A stretch of DNA of 64,000 bases from an uncultured Roseobacter sp. (lineage in GTDB: Bacteria > Pseudomonadota > Alphaproteobacteria > Rhodobacterales > Rhodobacteraceae). The DNA is taken from positions 496,001 to 560,000 of the forward strand of contig NZ_CANMNK010000002.1 in NCBI RefSeq assembly GCF_947499265.1. The letters are read 5' to 3'. How positions within the stretch are numbered: position 1 is the stretch's first letter; each line of letters begins with the position of its first letter. The notes beneath the pieces are model-generated. The model searched no databases and had not been told where the DNA came from. It was given only the letters and a program-made list of their open reading frames with translations. Position numbers and translations under genes: made by a program. Positions 38,783 through 48,487 of this stretch are shown piece after piece.

Positions 38783-39915
38783 GCAGGCGCCTCCGCTATG
38801 GGCGCTGCGTTGCGTCGCCGCCATCTCGGTCGGGCCACATACCACAGCATGGCGAATGCCAGCAGCGTGCCGAAGATCACCGGCAGATAGAGCAGCGGCC
38901 AGAGGTTGGCATCGCTACGCACCGGGTTCTGCATTGTGGAGCGCGCGCCATTGATCAGCAGCAAAAGTCCGAAAGCGATCACCACCTCGCGCCAGACGCC
39001 AAAGCGGGAATAGCCACCGATCAGCAGGGTGGTAAAACCAATCATCGCCGCCACGATGCAAAACAGGGGTTCGGCAAAGCGGGAGTGAAATTCCTCGGCC
39101 AGATGCCCGGCGGATTGTCCGGTATCTTTTGACAAGTCCTTATAGGACATCATCAGCTCAGGCGTGGTCATGTTGCGGGCGATCTGGATTGGCGAGGCAT
39201 CGTTGCGCACCAGAGAGCTGATATCGAAGGAGAAATCCTGAAAGTTGGCCGTGGCCAGCCGGTTACTTTCGTTGCTGAGACGCTGGGCCATGCCGTCGAG
39301 CATGATCAGAGTGGTCAGATCCTGATTGCGGATCAGGTAGGCTTCGGCGGCAGTGTAAATAACCCCTTCTTCGGGTTTGCGGCCATCGGAGAGAAAGACA
39401 TCGCGCAACACGCCGTCTTCGCTGATTTCACCGGCGTAGAACGTCACCGCGCTTGACGGGTGCAGGAACGCACCTTCGGTCAGCAGGCGGGAGGTGGCGT
39501 TTTGCGAAATCTCCGCCTCGCGTTCGCTCAACTGTCCCAGCGCCAGCGGCAACAGGACGTGCTGCAACGTGGAGGACATCAAAAAGACGATGACACCAAA
39601 GGCGAGGACCGGGCGCGCCAGACGGTAGGGGCTTGACCCCGTGGCCTGCATCACCGTGAGTTCGCTTTCGTTGTTCAGCCTGTTGGTGACATAGACGGTC
39701 GCGGCAAAGGCGGAGATCGGCAGCACTGTGGTGATCAGCTTTGGCAAACCCAGCGCCGTGAATTCCAGAAACACCAGCGCCGATTGCCCGTCGCTGATCA
39801 GCCGGTCAAAAAGCACGACCGCCCGGTTGATCCAGAAAACCGCCACCAATACGAGGGAGAAAAACCCAAACAGGATGAGCAATTGCGACAGGACATATCT
39901 GTCGATTCTGCTCAC
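38779..39915 (-). CDS. lptF: LPS export permease LptF
   Basis: Partner of LptG. 378 residues with MSRIDRYVLSQLLILFGFFSLVLVAVFWINRAV, then LPISAFAATVYVTNRLNNESELTVMQATGSSPYRL, a periplasmic domain near residues 130-260, and C-terminal helices with ARPRWRRR. It is the first gene of the operon, divergent from pepA across 136 bp, which should hold both promoters. No clear -35/-10 pair is convincing. Confidence 0.94.
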   Translation of the reverse strand: MSRIDRYVLSQLLILFGFFSLVLVAVFWINRAVVLFDRLISDGQSALVFLEFTALGLPKLITTVLPISAFAATVYVTNRLNNESELTVMQATGSSPYRLARPVLAFGVIVFLMSSTLQHVLLPLALGQLSEREAEISQNATSRLLTEGAFLHPSSAVTFYAGEISEDGVLRDVFLSDGRKPEEGVIYTAAEAYLIRNQDLTTLIMLDGMAQRLSNESNRLATANFQDFSFDISSLVRNDASPIQIARNMTTPELMMSYKDLSKDTGQSAGHLAEEFHSRFAEPLFCIVAAMIGFTTLLIGGYSRFGVWREVVIAFGLLLLINGARSTMQNPVRSDANLWPLLYLPVIFGTLLAFAMLWYVARPRWRRRNAAPIAEAPA

Positions 39916-40051
39916 ATCGGCCCCCTTTTGCCCGCACTCTTGCCTATGCGCGACGATAGACCAATCTTTGCTGCTGTAAAACTGCTATCTGGTCATTGGC
40001 GAAGGAGCGCGCTAGGTCGATGGGGAACCCCATTTTGGAAAGGCTGCCCCG

Positions 40052-41524
40052 ATGACCACGCTCACCGCCGTTACATACTCCGAAACCGATATTGAACGTC
40101 TGTCGGATCACGCGGGCCGCATCGGTTTGATCGTGGATGAGGCGGGCAAACTGGATGTCGCCGGACGTCGGGTCAACCGGCTGAGCAAAGGGGCGCTGAA
40201 ACGGGCATTGGAGGCGCGGGTCGAGAAGGGCCTGAAGGAAGGCGACAGCCTGACGCTGGCCTATCCTGCCGGTATGGCGGCAGAGGCGGTGGACGTGCTG
40301 TGCCTGCCGCGATCTGCACCGGAAAACGCCGCACGCAATGCTGGCGCCGTTTTGGGCGGTAAACGCGGCAAGGCGGATTTGCTGCTGGCGGTAGGTTCGG
40401 CGCGCCGGGCTGCGCATGTGGTGCAGGGCGCCGTTTTGCGCGACTACCAGTTTCGCGATCACAAGACCTCGGACGAAGCTGCCGAAGGGTCCATCGAGGT
40501 GATGTGCAATGATCCAAGCGGCGTTGAGGCTGCTGCTGCGCCGCTGCTGGCCACTGCTGATGGGATCTTCATGACCCGCGATCTGGTCAATGAACCGGCA
40601 AATATTCTGACCACAACCGAATTCGCCGACCGGCTGGTGGAGATGAAGGCGCTGGGCCTCAAGGTCGAGGTGCTGGAAGAAGACAAGCTCGAAGAACTGG
40701 GCATGCGCACGCTTCTGGCCGTGGGGCAGGGCTCTGCCAGCCCCTCCAAGGTTGTGGTGATGCAATGGAACGGCGGCGCAGAGGGCGCGGCACCCCTGGC
40801 GCTGATCGGCAAGGGCGTGGTCTTTGACACCGGTGGCATCAGCCTAAAACCCTCGGCAGGCATGGAAGACATGACCATGGACATGGGCGGCGCGGGCACG
40901 GTGGCGGGCGTGATGCGTGCGCTGGCGCTACGCAAGGCCAAGGCAAACGTCGTGGGCCTCGTCGGCCTGGTGGAAAACATGCCCTCCGGCACCGCCATTC
41001 GTCCCGGCGATGTTGTCCGATCGATGAAGGGGGACACCGTTGAGATCCTGAACACGGATGCCGAAGGGCGCTTGGTGCTCTGCGATGTGATGTGGTACGC
41101 GCAGGAGCGGTTTGAGCCTGCGGGCATGATTGACCTGGCGACCCTCACAGGAGCCATAATCATCGGTTTAGGTCACGAAAACGCCGGGGTTTTCTCCAAT
41201 GATGATGCGCTTTGCAATGCCTTCCTGAAAGCGGCTGAAGCGGAGCAGGAAGGCGCGTGGCGCATGCCCCTGGGGCAGGCCTATGACGACATGCTGAAAT
41301 CCCCCATCGCTGATATGAAAAACATCGGCGGGCGTCCGGGTGGGTCGATCACCGCGGCGCAATTCCTGCAGCGCTTCGTCAAAAAGGATGTCCCGTGGAT
41401 TCACCTTGACATCGCCGGGGTTGCCTCGCTGAAATCACCGACCAAACTGGCTCCGAAAGGGGCAACAGGCTGGGGTGTGCGGGCGCTGGACCGGCTGGTC
41501 GCCGATCGGTTCGAGAAAGGCTAG
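40052..41524 (+). CDS. pepA: Leucyl aminopeptidase
   Basis: M17 cytosolic aminopeptidase, hexameric, also a DNA-binding protein in E. coli. 490 residues with FMTRDLVNEPANILTT, GKGVVFDTGGISLKPSAGMEDM near residue 253, the signature NTDAEGRLVLCD near residue 334 and GGSITAAQFLQRFV. Metal ligands Lys, Asp and Glu are all present. holC follows after 3 bp, the usual pepA-holC pair. Confidence 0.96.
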   Translation: MTTLTAVTYSETDIERLSDHAGRIGLIVDEAGKLDVAGRRVNRLSKGALKRALEARVEKGLKEGDSLTLAYPAGMAAEAVDVLCLPRSAPENAARNAGAVLGGKRGKADLLLAVGSARRAAHVVQGAVLRDYQFRDHKTSDEAAEGSIEVMCNDPSGVEAAAAPLLATADGIFMTRDLVNEPANILTTTEFADRLVEMKALGLKVEVLEEDKLEELGMRTLLAVGQGSASPSKVVVMQWNGGAEGAAPLALIGKGVVFDTGGISLKPSAGMEDMTMDMGGAGTVAGVMRALALRKAKANVVGLVGLVENMPSGTAIRPGDVVRSMKGDTVEILNTDAEGRLVLCDVMWYAQERFEPAGMIDLATLTGAIIIGLGHENAGVFSNDDALCNAFLKAAEAEQEGAWRMPLGQAYDDMLKSPIADMKNIGGRPGGSITAAQFLQRFVKKDVPWIHLDIAGVASLKSPTKLAPKGATGWGVRALDRLVADRFEKG

Positions 41525-41527
41525 GCG

Positions 41528-41986
41528 TTGGGCACGGCGCTCTTTTATCACCTGACCCGGCGTCCGATGGAAGAAACGCTTGCGATGTTATTGAGCAAGG
41601 CAACCGGCGCGGGCATGCGCGTCGTTGTGCGCGGCACGGATCTGGGCCGAATGGGGTGGCTGGATGAGAAACTGTGGCTGGGCGCGGATGACGGGTTTCT
41701 GCCGCATGGGCTGGCAGGCGGGGACCATGATGCGCTGCAGCCGGTGCTGCTGACAACCACGCCTGAGGCGCCAAATGCGGCGACCTGCCTGATGACGGTG
41801 GATGGGGCGGCGGTCAGTGCCGAGGATGTCACGGCGATGGATCGTGTCTGCGTGCTCTTTGATGGCAATGACACGCAGGCACTGGACGGCGCACGGGCGC
41901 AATGGAAGGCGCTTAAGGACGCCGGTGCCAAGGCACAATACTGGTCCGAGGAAACAGGCCGTTGGGAGAAAATGGCGGAGACGTGA
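41528..41986 (+). CDS. holC: DNA polymerase III chi subunit
   Basis: Chi subunit of the clamp-loader complex that contacts SSB. 152 residues from a TTG start; the family begins with the same ALFYHLTRRPMEETLAMLL segment, so the TTG is right and the first ATG is too late. Other marks are GWLDEKLWLGADDGFLPHGLAG and DRVCVLFDGNDTQALDGAR. Directly behind pepA. Confidence 0.92.
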   Translation: MGTALFYHLTRRPMEETLAMLLSKATGAGMRVVVRGTDLGRMGWLDEKLWLGADDGFLPHGLAGGDHDALQPVLLTTTPEAPNAATCLMTVDGAAVSAEDVTAMDRVCVLFDGNDTQALDGARAQWKALKDAGAKAQYWSEETGRWEKMAET

Positions 41987-42022
41987 GCCGCGATGAACCG
42001 GTGCCGCCCCAGGCCTGGGCAG

Positions 42023-42604
42023 TTATCTGGTCAGGGTCAACTCGCCGCCGGTAATCTCGATCTTGCCCCAGCGCTGCAGGTAGGTCATGCCCAGCAGGCT
42101 TTGCGACATCTCGCTGCCATTGACCACCGCCGTCACATTCTCATCCGTGGCAGGCCCAAGCTGTACCCGGTCCAGCCGCACTGGTGCTGTGCGCACCTCG
42201 CCATTGGCGGTCATGGCGCGTCCGGTAAAGTTGAGCGTGTCGGGGGCAAGGCCCACCGCTTCGGCGTCTTCCCGGGTCAGGACAATTTCGGTCGCCCCGG
42301 TATCGAGGACGAATTGCACCGGGGCGCCATTGACCTCGGCCGCGATATAATAATGCCCGTCGGCACTGCGCGGCACCACGATCTTGCCCTGTTCGGCAAA
42401 GACGGATTGCTGCGGGCGGACGGTCTGGCTGATGTCATCCCAAAGACCGTAGGCCGCGATGGCGCCCAGAAAGATGAACCCCCAAAGGGCGGCCTGCTGC
42501 AGCGTCTTGTTCATGGATTGGCGGTTCTGTGTGAAAAACCAACTCACCACCATCAATCCCAGCAGGATGAGGTAGATCAGGCTGCCAGTGTCATTACCAT
42601 CCAT
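42023..42604 (-). CDS. Retropepsin-like aspartic protease (TIGR02281 type)
   Basis: A 193-residue membrane-anchored single-domain aspartyl protease. Two hydrophobic segments at the N-terminus (LIYLILLGLMVVSWFF and ALWGFIFLGAIAAYGLW) precede the catalytic FVLDTGATEIVLTREDAEAVGL near residue 112 and the flap region, ending in LLGMTYLQRWGKIEITGGELTLTR. Retropepsin folds dimerise to give two Asp. It is convergent with holC. Targets unknown. Confidence 0.85.
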   Translation of the reverse strand: MDGNDTGSLIYLILLGLMVVSWFFTQNRQSMNKTLQQAALWGFIFLGAIAAYGLWDDISQTVRPQQSVFAEQGKIVVPRSADGHYYIAAEVNGAPVQFVLDTGATEIVLTREDAEAVGLAPDTLNFTGRAMTANGEVRTAPVRLDRVQLGPATDENVTAVVNGSEMSQSLLGMTYLQRWGKIEITGGELTLTR

Positions 42605-42654
42605 ATAAGGCTCCCATCGTCTCTCGGCCTAATATAGGCGTTTCGGCACAGAAA

Positions 42655-43284
42655 TCAGCCCGCGCCCGGCCCAAAGCCAAAAGCGCTGAGACCGTCGAGC
42701 ACGAATTGCACGGAGAGGGCGGCCAGCAACATGCCCAGCAGGCGGGTGACGACGGTGATGCCGGTTTTGCCCAAAGCGCGTTCGATGAGACCGCTGGCCA
42801 GAAAAAACCCCATCACGATGATCATGACACCAGCGGTGGCGCCCAGCACGATGACGGTGCCTTCGATGCCTGGACGTTGCCCCATGAGCAGGATGACCGA
42901 GGCGATGGCGCCCGGCCCGGCGATCAGGGGAATGGCGAGGGGGAAGACGGAAGGGTCGTTCACCTCCTCTTCGCTCTGATCCTCGCGGCGTTTGGTGCGG
43001 CGCTCGAAGAGCATGTCGAGCGCGGTGATGAACAGCAGGATGCCACCCGCGACGCGGAAGGCGGCCATCGAGATCCCGATGAAGGACAGCAGCGCCTCGC
43101 CGAAGGCGGCAAAGGCGAGCAGGATCAAGATGCCGGTGGCGGTGGCGCGCAGGGCAATCCGGCGGCGCGCGGCATCGGTCATGCCCTGCGTCAGCGCCAC
43201 GAAAAGCGGCGCGAGACCAATGGGATCGATGACCACGAACATGGTGACAAAGGAGGTGATCAGAAAAGCGGTGTCGATGGTCAT
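42655..43284 (-). CDS. MarC-family integral membrane protein
   Basis: A 209-residue inner-membrane protein with six predicted helices. The start MTIDTAFLITSFVTMFVVIDPIGLAPLF is family-like; a longer frame upstream is an artefact. Other marks are ALLSFIGISMAAFRVAGGILLF near residue 65, PLAIPLIAGPGAIASVILLM and a last helix region RLLGMLLAALSVQFVLDGL. The name MarC comes from an old link to antibiotic resistance that was not borne out; function unknown. Confidence 0.9.
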   Translation of the reverse strand: MTIDTAFLITSFVTMFVVIDPIGLAPLFVALTQGMTDAARRRIALRATATGILILLAFAAFGEALLSFIGISMAAFRVAGGILLFITALDMLFERRTKRREDQSEEEVNDPSVFPLAIPLIAGPGAIASVILLMGQRPGIEGTVIVLGATAGVMIIVMGFFLASGLIERALGKTGITVVTRLLGMLLAALSVQFVLDGLSAFGFGPGAG

Positions 43285-43346
43285 GGCATCTGCCTCTTGG
43301 GGCTTTGCCCATCGCCATTGTCGCCCAGACCAATGGCGCGACAAGA

Positions 43347-43377
43347 GCGCCCCCAGGATGTTTTGGGCCAGAAGAAA
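43347..43377 (+). repeat. Dispersed intergenic element, degenerate copy 3
   Basis: CAGGATGTTTTG with GGCCAGAAGAAA after a C-rich run, in the MarC/ABC-F gap; the AT core differs from the other two copies. Confidence 0.45.
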
Positions 43378-43381
43378 GGGG

Positions 43382-45244
<1,863 letters not shown>

Positions 45245-45473
45245 GGCCGCTGCACTGAACCACGCCCGCGCCTATGTCAATGCGTGGGATTGATATCTAT
45301 CTACCCCTCGGGCCCTTATGGGGCGCGACCCGTCTCTGACACACCACATCAGCCGTGAAACCTGCGCCGTGGGGACGATCCGATGCGGCGGGTATGGGCA
45401 CGCACAAACCGCTTTCCCCTTGCAAACTCCCATGGTAGACGCGCCGCAAATTAACATTTGCAGGAGACCTCTG

Positions 45474-45896
45474 ATGGCCCTTGAGCGCACATTTTCGATC
45501 ATCAAACCTGATGCGACCCGCCGTAATCTGACAGGCAAGATCAACGCCAAATTCGAAGACGCCGGTCTGCGCATCGTGGCGCAAAAGCGCATCCATATGA
45601 CCAAGGCGCAGGCAGGGGTGTTCTACGCGGTGCACGCCGAGCGCCCGTTCTATGACGAGCTGTGCGAATTCATGGCGTCCGCGCCGGTTGTGGTGCAGGT
45701 TCTCGAAGGCGAAGGCGCCATCGCAAAGAACCGCGAAGTCATGGGCGCGACCAACCCTGCAGATGCCGCTGCGGGCACCATTCGTGCAGAGTTTGCCGAA
45801 AGCGTTGGCGAGAATTCGGTTCACGGGTCCGATGCACCGGAAACAGCCGCAGTGGAGATCGCGTATTTCTTCTCCGGGCTGGAATTGGTCGGCTAA
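45474..45896 (+). CDS. ndk: Nucleoside diphosphate kinase
   Basis: Balances NTP pools by moving gamma-phosphate via a phospho-His. 140 residues from [19 protein letters not shown]; the catalytic His is in [13 protein letters not shown] near residue 117. GCAGGAG lies upstream of the ATG. An upstream in-frame extension is ruled out by the family start. A bidirectional terminator follows. Confidence 0.97.
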   Translation: MALERTFSIIKPDATRRNLTGKINAKFEDAGLRIVAQKRIHMTKAQAGVFYAVHAERPFYDELCEFMASAPVVVQVLEGEGAIAKNREVMGATNPADAAAGTIRAEFAESVGENSVHGSDAPETAAVEIAYFFSGLELVG

Positions 45897-45920
45897 GCCG
45901 TCACACCTCAGAAATCCAGA

Positions 45921-45953
45921 AAAAGGGTCAGCCAGGCGCTGGCCCTTTTTTTA
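45921..45953. terminator. Bidirectional intrinsic terminator after ndk
   Basis: AAAAGGGTCAGC and GCTGGCCCTTTT pair over 12 bp with one G-U and a 5-nt loop, followed by seven or more T. It overlaps the 3' end of the convergent TfoX-C gene. Confidence 0.88.
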
Positions 45954-46280
45954 TGAGGTCGGACGGACCCCGATCTGATCCATCATCTGTTCGAAAGCAT
46001 CGAGACCCTTGTCGAAAGAGGATGATTTGATCGCGTCAAACCGCTGGCGCAGCGCCTTCTTTTCTTCGCCCTTGCAATCGTTCCAGGGACGGTTTTGCAG
46101 CGCCATCACCAACACGTAATACCCGATGAAATGCGGTCTGGTGCCGTTTTTCAACAAACGCGCATAGGCAGCATCCGCCCCTAGGGCGCGCAGCTCTTCG
46201 GCAGAGTGGATGCCAGCCTCCGCGCAGGCGGCCTCAAAGGCTGGCCCGAGATTCCGGATCGAGGAAACAGGTGTTGTCAT
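45951..46280 (-). CDS. TfoX C-terminal domain protein
   Basis: A 109-residue protein with only the helical C-terminal half of TfoX/Sxy: SSIRNLGPAFEAACAEAGIHSAEELRALGADAAYARLL near residue 6, then RPHFIGYYVLVMALQNRPWND. The N-terminal TfoX domain is absent, so a direct competence role is unlikely. Homologs stand alone in many alphaproteobacteria. The 263-bp gap beyond its start shows no convincing gene. Confidence 0.85.
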   Translation of the reverse strand: MTTPVSSIRNLGPAFEAACAEAGIHSAEELRALGADAAYARLLKNGTRPHFIGYYVLVMALQNRPWNDCKGEEKKALRQRFDAIKSSSFDKGLDAFEQMMDQIGVRPTS

Positions 46281-46543
46281 ACGCCGCAGAATAGGCGGTC
46301 GCAGTGGGTATTGTCACCCGGAAATCCCTGTCAAAGACTTGCATAATCCGTGATTGGCGGCGGTGGTGGCGCGGGCGTCTGAGCGCTGCCTTGCGGTTTT
46401 GGGGCATGGTTTGGTTTTGGTGTATCTTTGGTCATCGTTACGGTCCTTTACACATGAAGCGGAGGGGCCGCCTCATGCTCAGGATTGCCAGCGTTTTCTG
46501 CCGGGGGCAGGGCGCTGACATGGCCATAAAATGACTTTTGGGC

Positions 46544-47551
46544 TCAATCTGCGGAAGTTCGGTACCGCGTTTCCTGCCGGTATTCTGCGCCCGCTGGGAG
46601 CAAAATGGACGGAAACTGCGGGTGATTTGGGGCGTCCGGCCAGCCCTGCGGTTCAAGGGCAATGCCCGCAAACGGGGCGATGTTCTGACCGGGTAGGGCG
46701 CTGGGGCCGTCGCTTGGCAACCCGCTGCCGTTATAGACCTGAAGGCCGGGTTCGGTGGAGGCGATATGCAGCGCAAGCCCGGTCCCCCCTGTCAGGGTTG
46801 CGACGTCCCGTGGCGTGTCAGAACGGGCGGTGGCCACGCAAAGGTTTGCATCCAGCGTGCGGTCAACCGGAACCGCTCTTTTCGTCCGAAAGTCATAGGC
46901 GGATCCGGCGACCGGTGTGATATGCCCCGTAGGCAAATTCTGATGATTGACCGGCAAATAGGTATCGGCATGGATCTGCAGCTGATGATGCGACACATCC
47001 GCTTTCTCATCGAGGGTCCAATAGGGATGATGTGCAAGGTTCATCACCGTATCGCAGTCGCTGCTGGCAGTGATCGTCAAGACCAATGTGTTTTCCGCTT
47101 CCAACGCATATGTGGCACGAATCCGGCGCGCGCCGGGGAGGCCAATCGCGGCATCGGGCAGCGCGGTCTCCAGCGTCACAGTGTTTACCGTCTGGTCCGA
47201 GATCGTCCAATCCTGCGCGTGCAGGCCGTCATCTCCACTGTGCAAACACGTCGTGCCCTCGTTGGAGGGCATCTGGAAGACCTGATTGTCGAGTTCGATC
47301 TGACCCCGTGCCACCCGATTGGCCACTGGACCCACAATTGCGCCCGCGTAGAACGCAGCGCTGTCGAAAGCCAGCGGATCCTCGAACCCAAGGACAAGGC
47401 TGCGGGGGTGACCACGTAGCCAGAAACCGGCGAGCGTCGCGCCGCGCGTCAGAATATGCGCTTTCAAAGTGTCGGACTGCAAAACGATCATCGGCGTCAG
47501 GGGCTGGCTTTCCTTAAAGCTGTCGTACCACCCGAAAGACCCGCTGTTCAT
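46544..47551 (-). CDS. galM: Aldose 1-epimerase
   Basis: Interconverts sugar anomers (mutarotase) for uptake and metabolism. 335 residues (315 if it starts at MIVLQSD); the first ATG has AGGAAG upstream. Signatures are VGPVANRVARGQIEL near residue 75, the catalytic His in NLAHHPYWTLDE near residue 168, and the Glu in GIALEPQGWPDAPNHPQFPS near the end. No sugar transport genes are next to it. A related D-hexose-6-phosphate or Galm-like epimerase is possible. Confidence 0.85.
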   Translation of the reverse strand: MNSGSFGWYDSFKESQPLTPMIVLQSDTLKAHILTRGATLAGFWLRGHPRSLVLGFEDPLAFDSAAFYAGAIVGPVANRVARGQIELDNQVFQMPSNEGTTCLHSGDDGLHAQDWTISDQTVNTVTLETALPDAAIGLPGARRIRATYALEAENTLVLTITASSDCDTVMNLAHHPYWTLDEKADVSHHQLQIHADTYLPVNHQNLPTGHITPVAGSAYDFRTKRAVPVDRTLDANLCVATARSDTPRDVATLTGGTGLALHIASTEPGLQVYNGSGLPSDGPSALPGQNIAPFAGIALEPQGWPDAPNHPQFPSILLPAGAEYRQETRYRTSAD

Positions 47552-47566
47552 TTTGCGACCATCTTC

Positions 47567-48244
47567 CTAAATCTGCGGCAGCGACAGGGGTCGCGATTGA
47601 TATTCCGGTTCAAGATAAACCTGCGTCGGCTGCGCATGTCCAATACCGGCATTGTAAATGAATCGCTTCAACAATTCGGTCTGGAACTCAAACTCCTGCG
47701 CGCGCTCGGAGAAGCCGCTTGGCAAATGATCCTGTGTCTCGACCTGCGCATATTCCATTTCCCGGCACATGTTCAACAGCGGCAAACAGATATCGGCCAG
47801 CACATTTGCCGCCAGTTTTTCCGCGTGATTGGAATAGGGCTCCTGGAAACCGATGTCAGGGTGGAACGCATTGTTGAGCGACCCCATGAATTCCTTGAAC
47901 CTGAAGATCGCATTTCTCATGCCGTCTTTCAGTTCCATGATCAGAACATGAACCCCGGAAAGGACCAGGCCCGGCAGCTCCACCAGAAACTCCGGCAAAG
48001 ACAGCACATGTGTCCCATCTGGTATCGTCGCCATGCATTTGCGAACAGAGTGCGCCATTCTGGCTACGAGGATCTGATCAATGTCACTTGTGTCCTGAAA
48101 AGAAACACGGTTCCGAAACCCGCGCCCGAGCACTTCGCAAGACCGCACCGAGATGGTTGCGTTCTCTCGCAGCGTCAGGTTCAGCGTCAGAACACGACCG
48201 GAGAGATCGGACGACAGGGGTACAACGCTATTTGTGTCAACCAT
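47567..48244 (-). CDS. Unknown protein divergent from the CheB-CheR fusion
   Basis: A 225-residue cytoplasmic protein that I do not recognise. No signal peptide or membrane helix is seen. Segments include SGRVLTLNLTLRENATISVRS near residue 15, DIDQILVARMAHSVRKCMATIP, a FLVELPGLVLSGVHVLIMELK strand-rich block and an acidic helix around SERAQEFEFQTELLKRF. Codon use is less GC-rich than its neighbours. No good ribosome site is seen. It shares a 243-bp divergent intergenic region with the large chemotaxis-like gene. Confidence 0.7.
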   Translation of the reverse strand: MVDTNSVVPLSSDLSGRVLTLNLTLRENATISVRSCEVLGRGFRNRVSFQDTSDIDQILVARMAHSVRKCMATIPDGTHVLSLPEFLVELPGLVLSGVHVLIMELKDGMRNAIFRFKEFMGSLNNAFHPDIGFQEPYSNHAEKLAANVLADICLPLLNMCREMEYAQVETQDHLPSGFSERAQEFEFQTELLKRFIYNAGIGHAQPTQVYLEPEYQSRPLSLPQI

Positions 48245-48310
48245 TTCAATAATCCATGCATAAAGTCTATGGCCCTAACGTGCCCTAAAACTGGCAGTCA
48301 AAGGTAAACA

Positions 48311-48322
48311 CACCGTACGGTG
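48311..48322. promoter_or_regulatory. Perfect 12-bp palindrome in a divergent intergenic region
   Basis: CACCGTACGGTG reads the same on both strands and sits 67 bp upstream of the unknown gene and 166 bp upstream of the CheB-CheR gene. The ACCG-CGGT core is common in TetR-type operators. Confidence 0.4.
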
Positions 48323-48487
48323 CCTGTTGCGTCAGCCAAAGATTAATTTTAAGGAGCGTCGATCTTTTGGTTGAACATTCCGCCAATAACCACGTAGTTT
48401 GCAACTGTGGGTTGCTAGATACATGCTATGGTTGGGGCGTGATTTCAAGCCCAACTTTAAATTGACCTGAGGTAAGGGAGCGGGCAT

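Noticed and set aside
46281-46543. Possible small gene between the TfoX-C gene and galM.
   Set aside because: The open frames are Trp/Arg-rich without a ribosome site; no tRNA fold is seen either.
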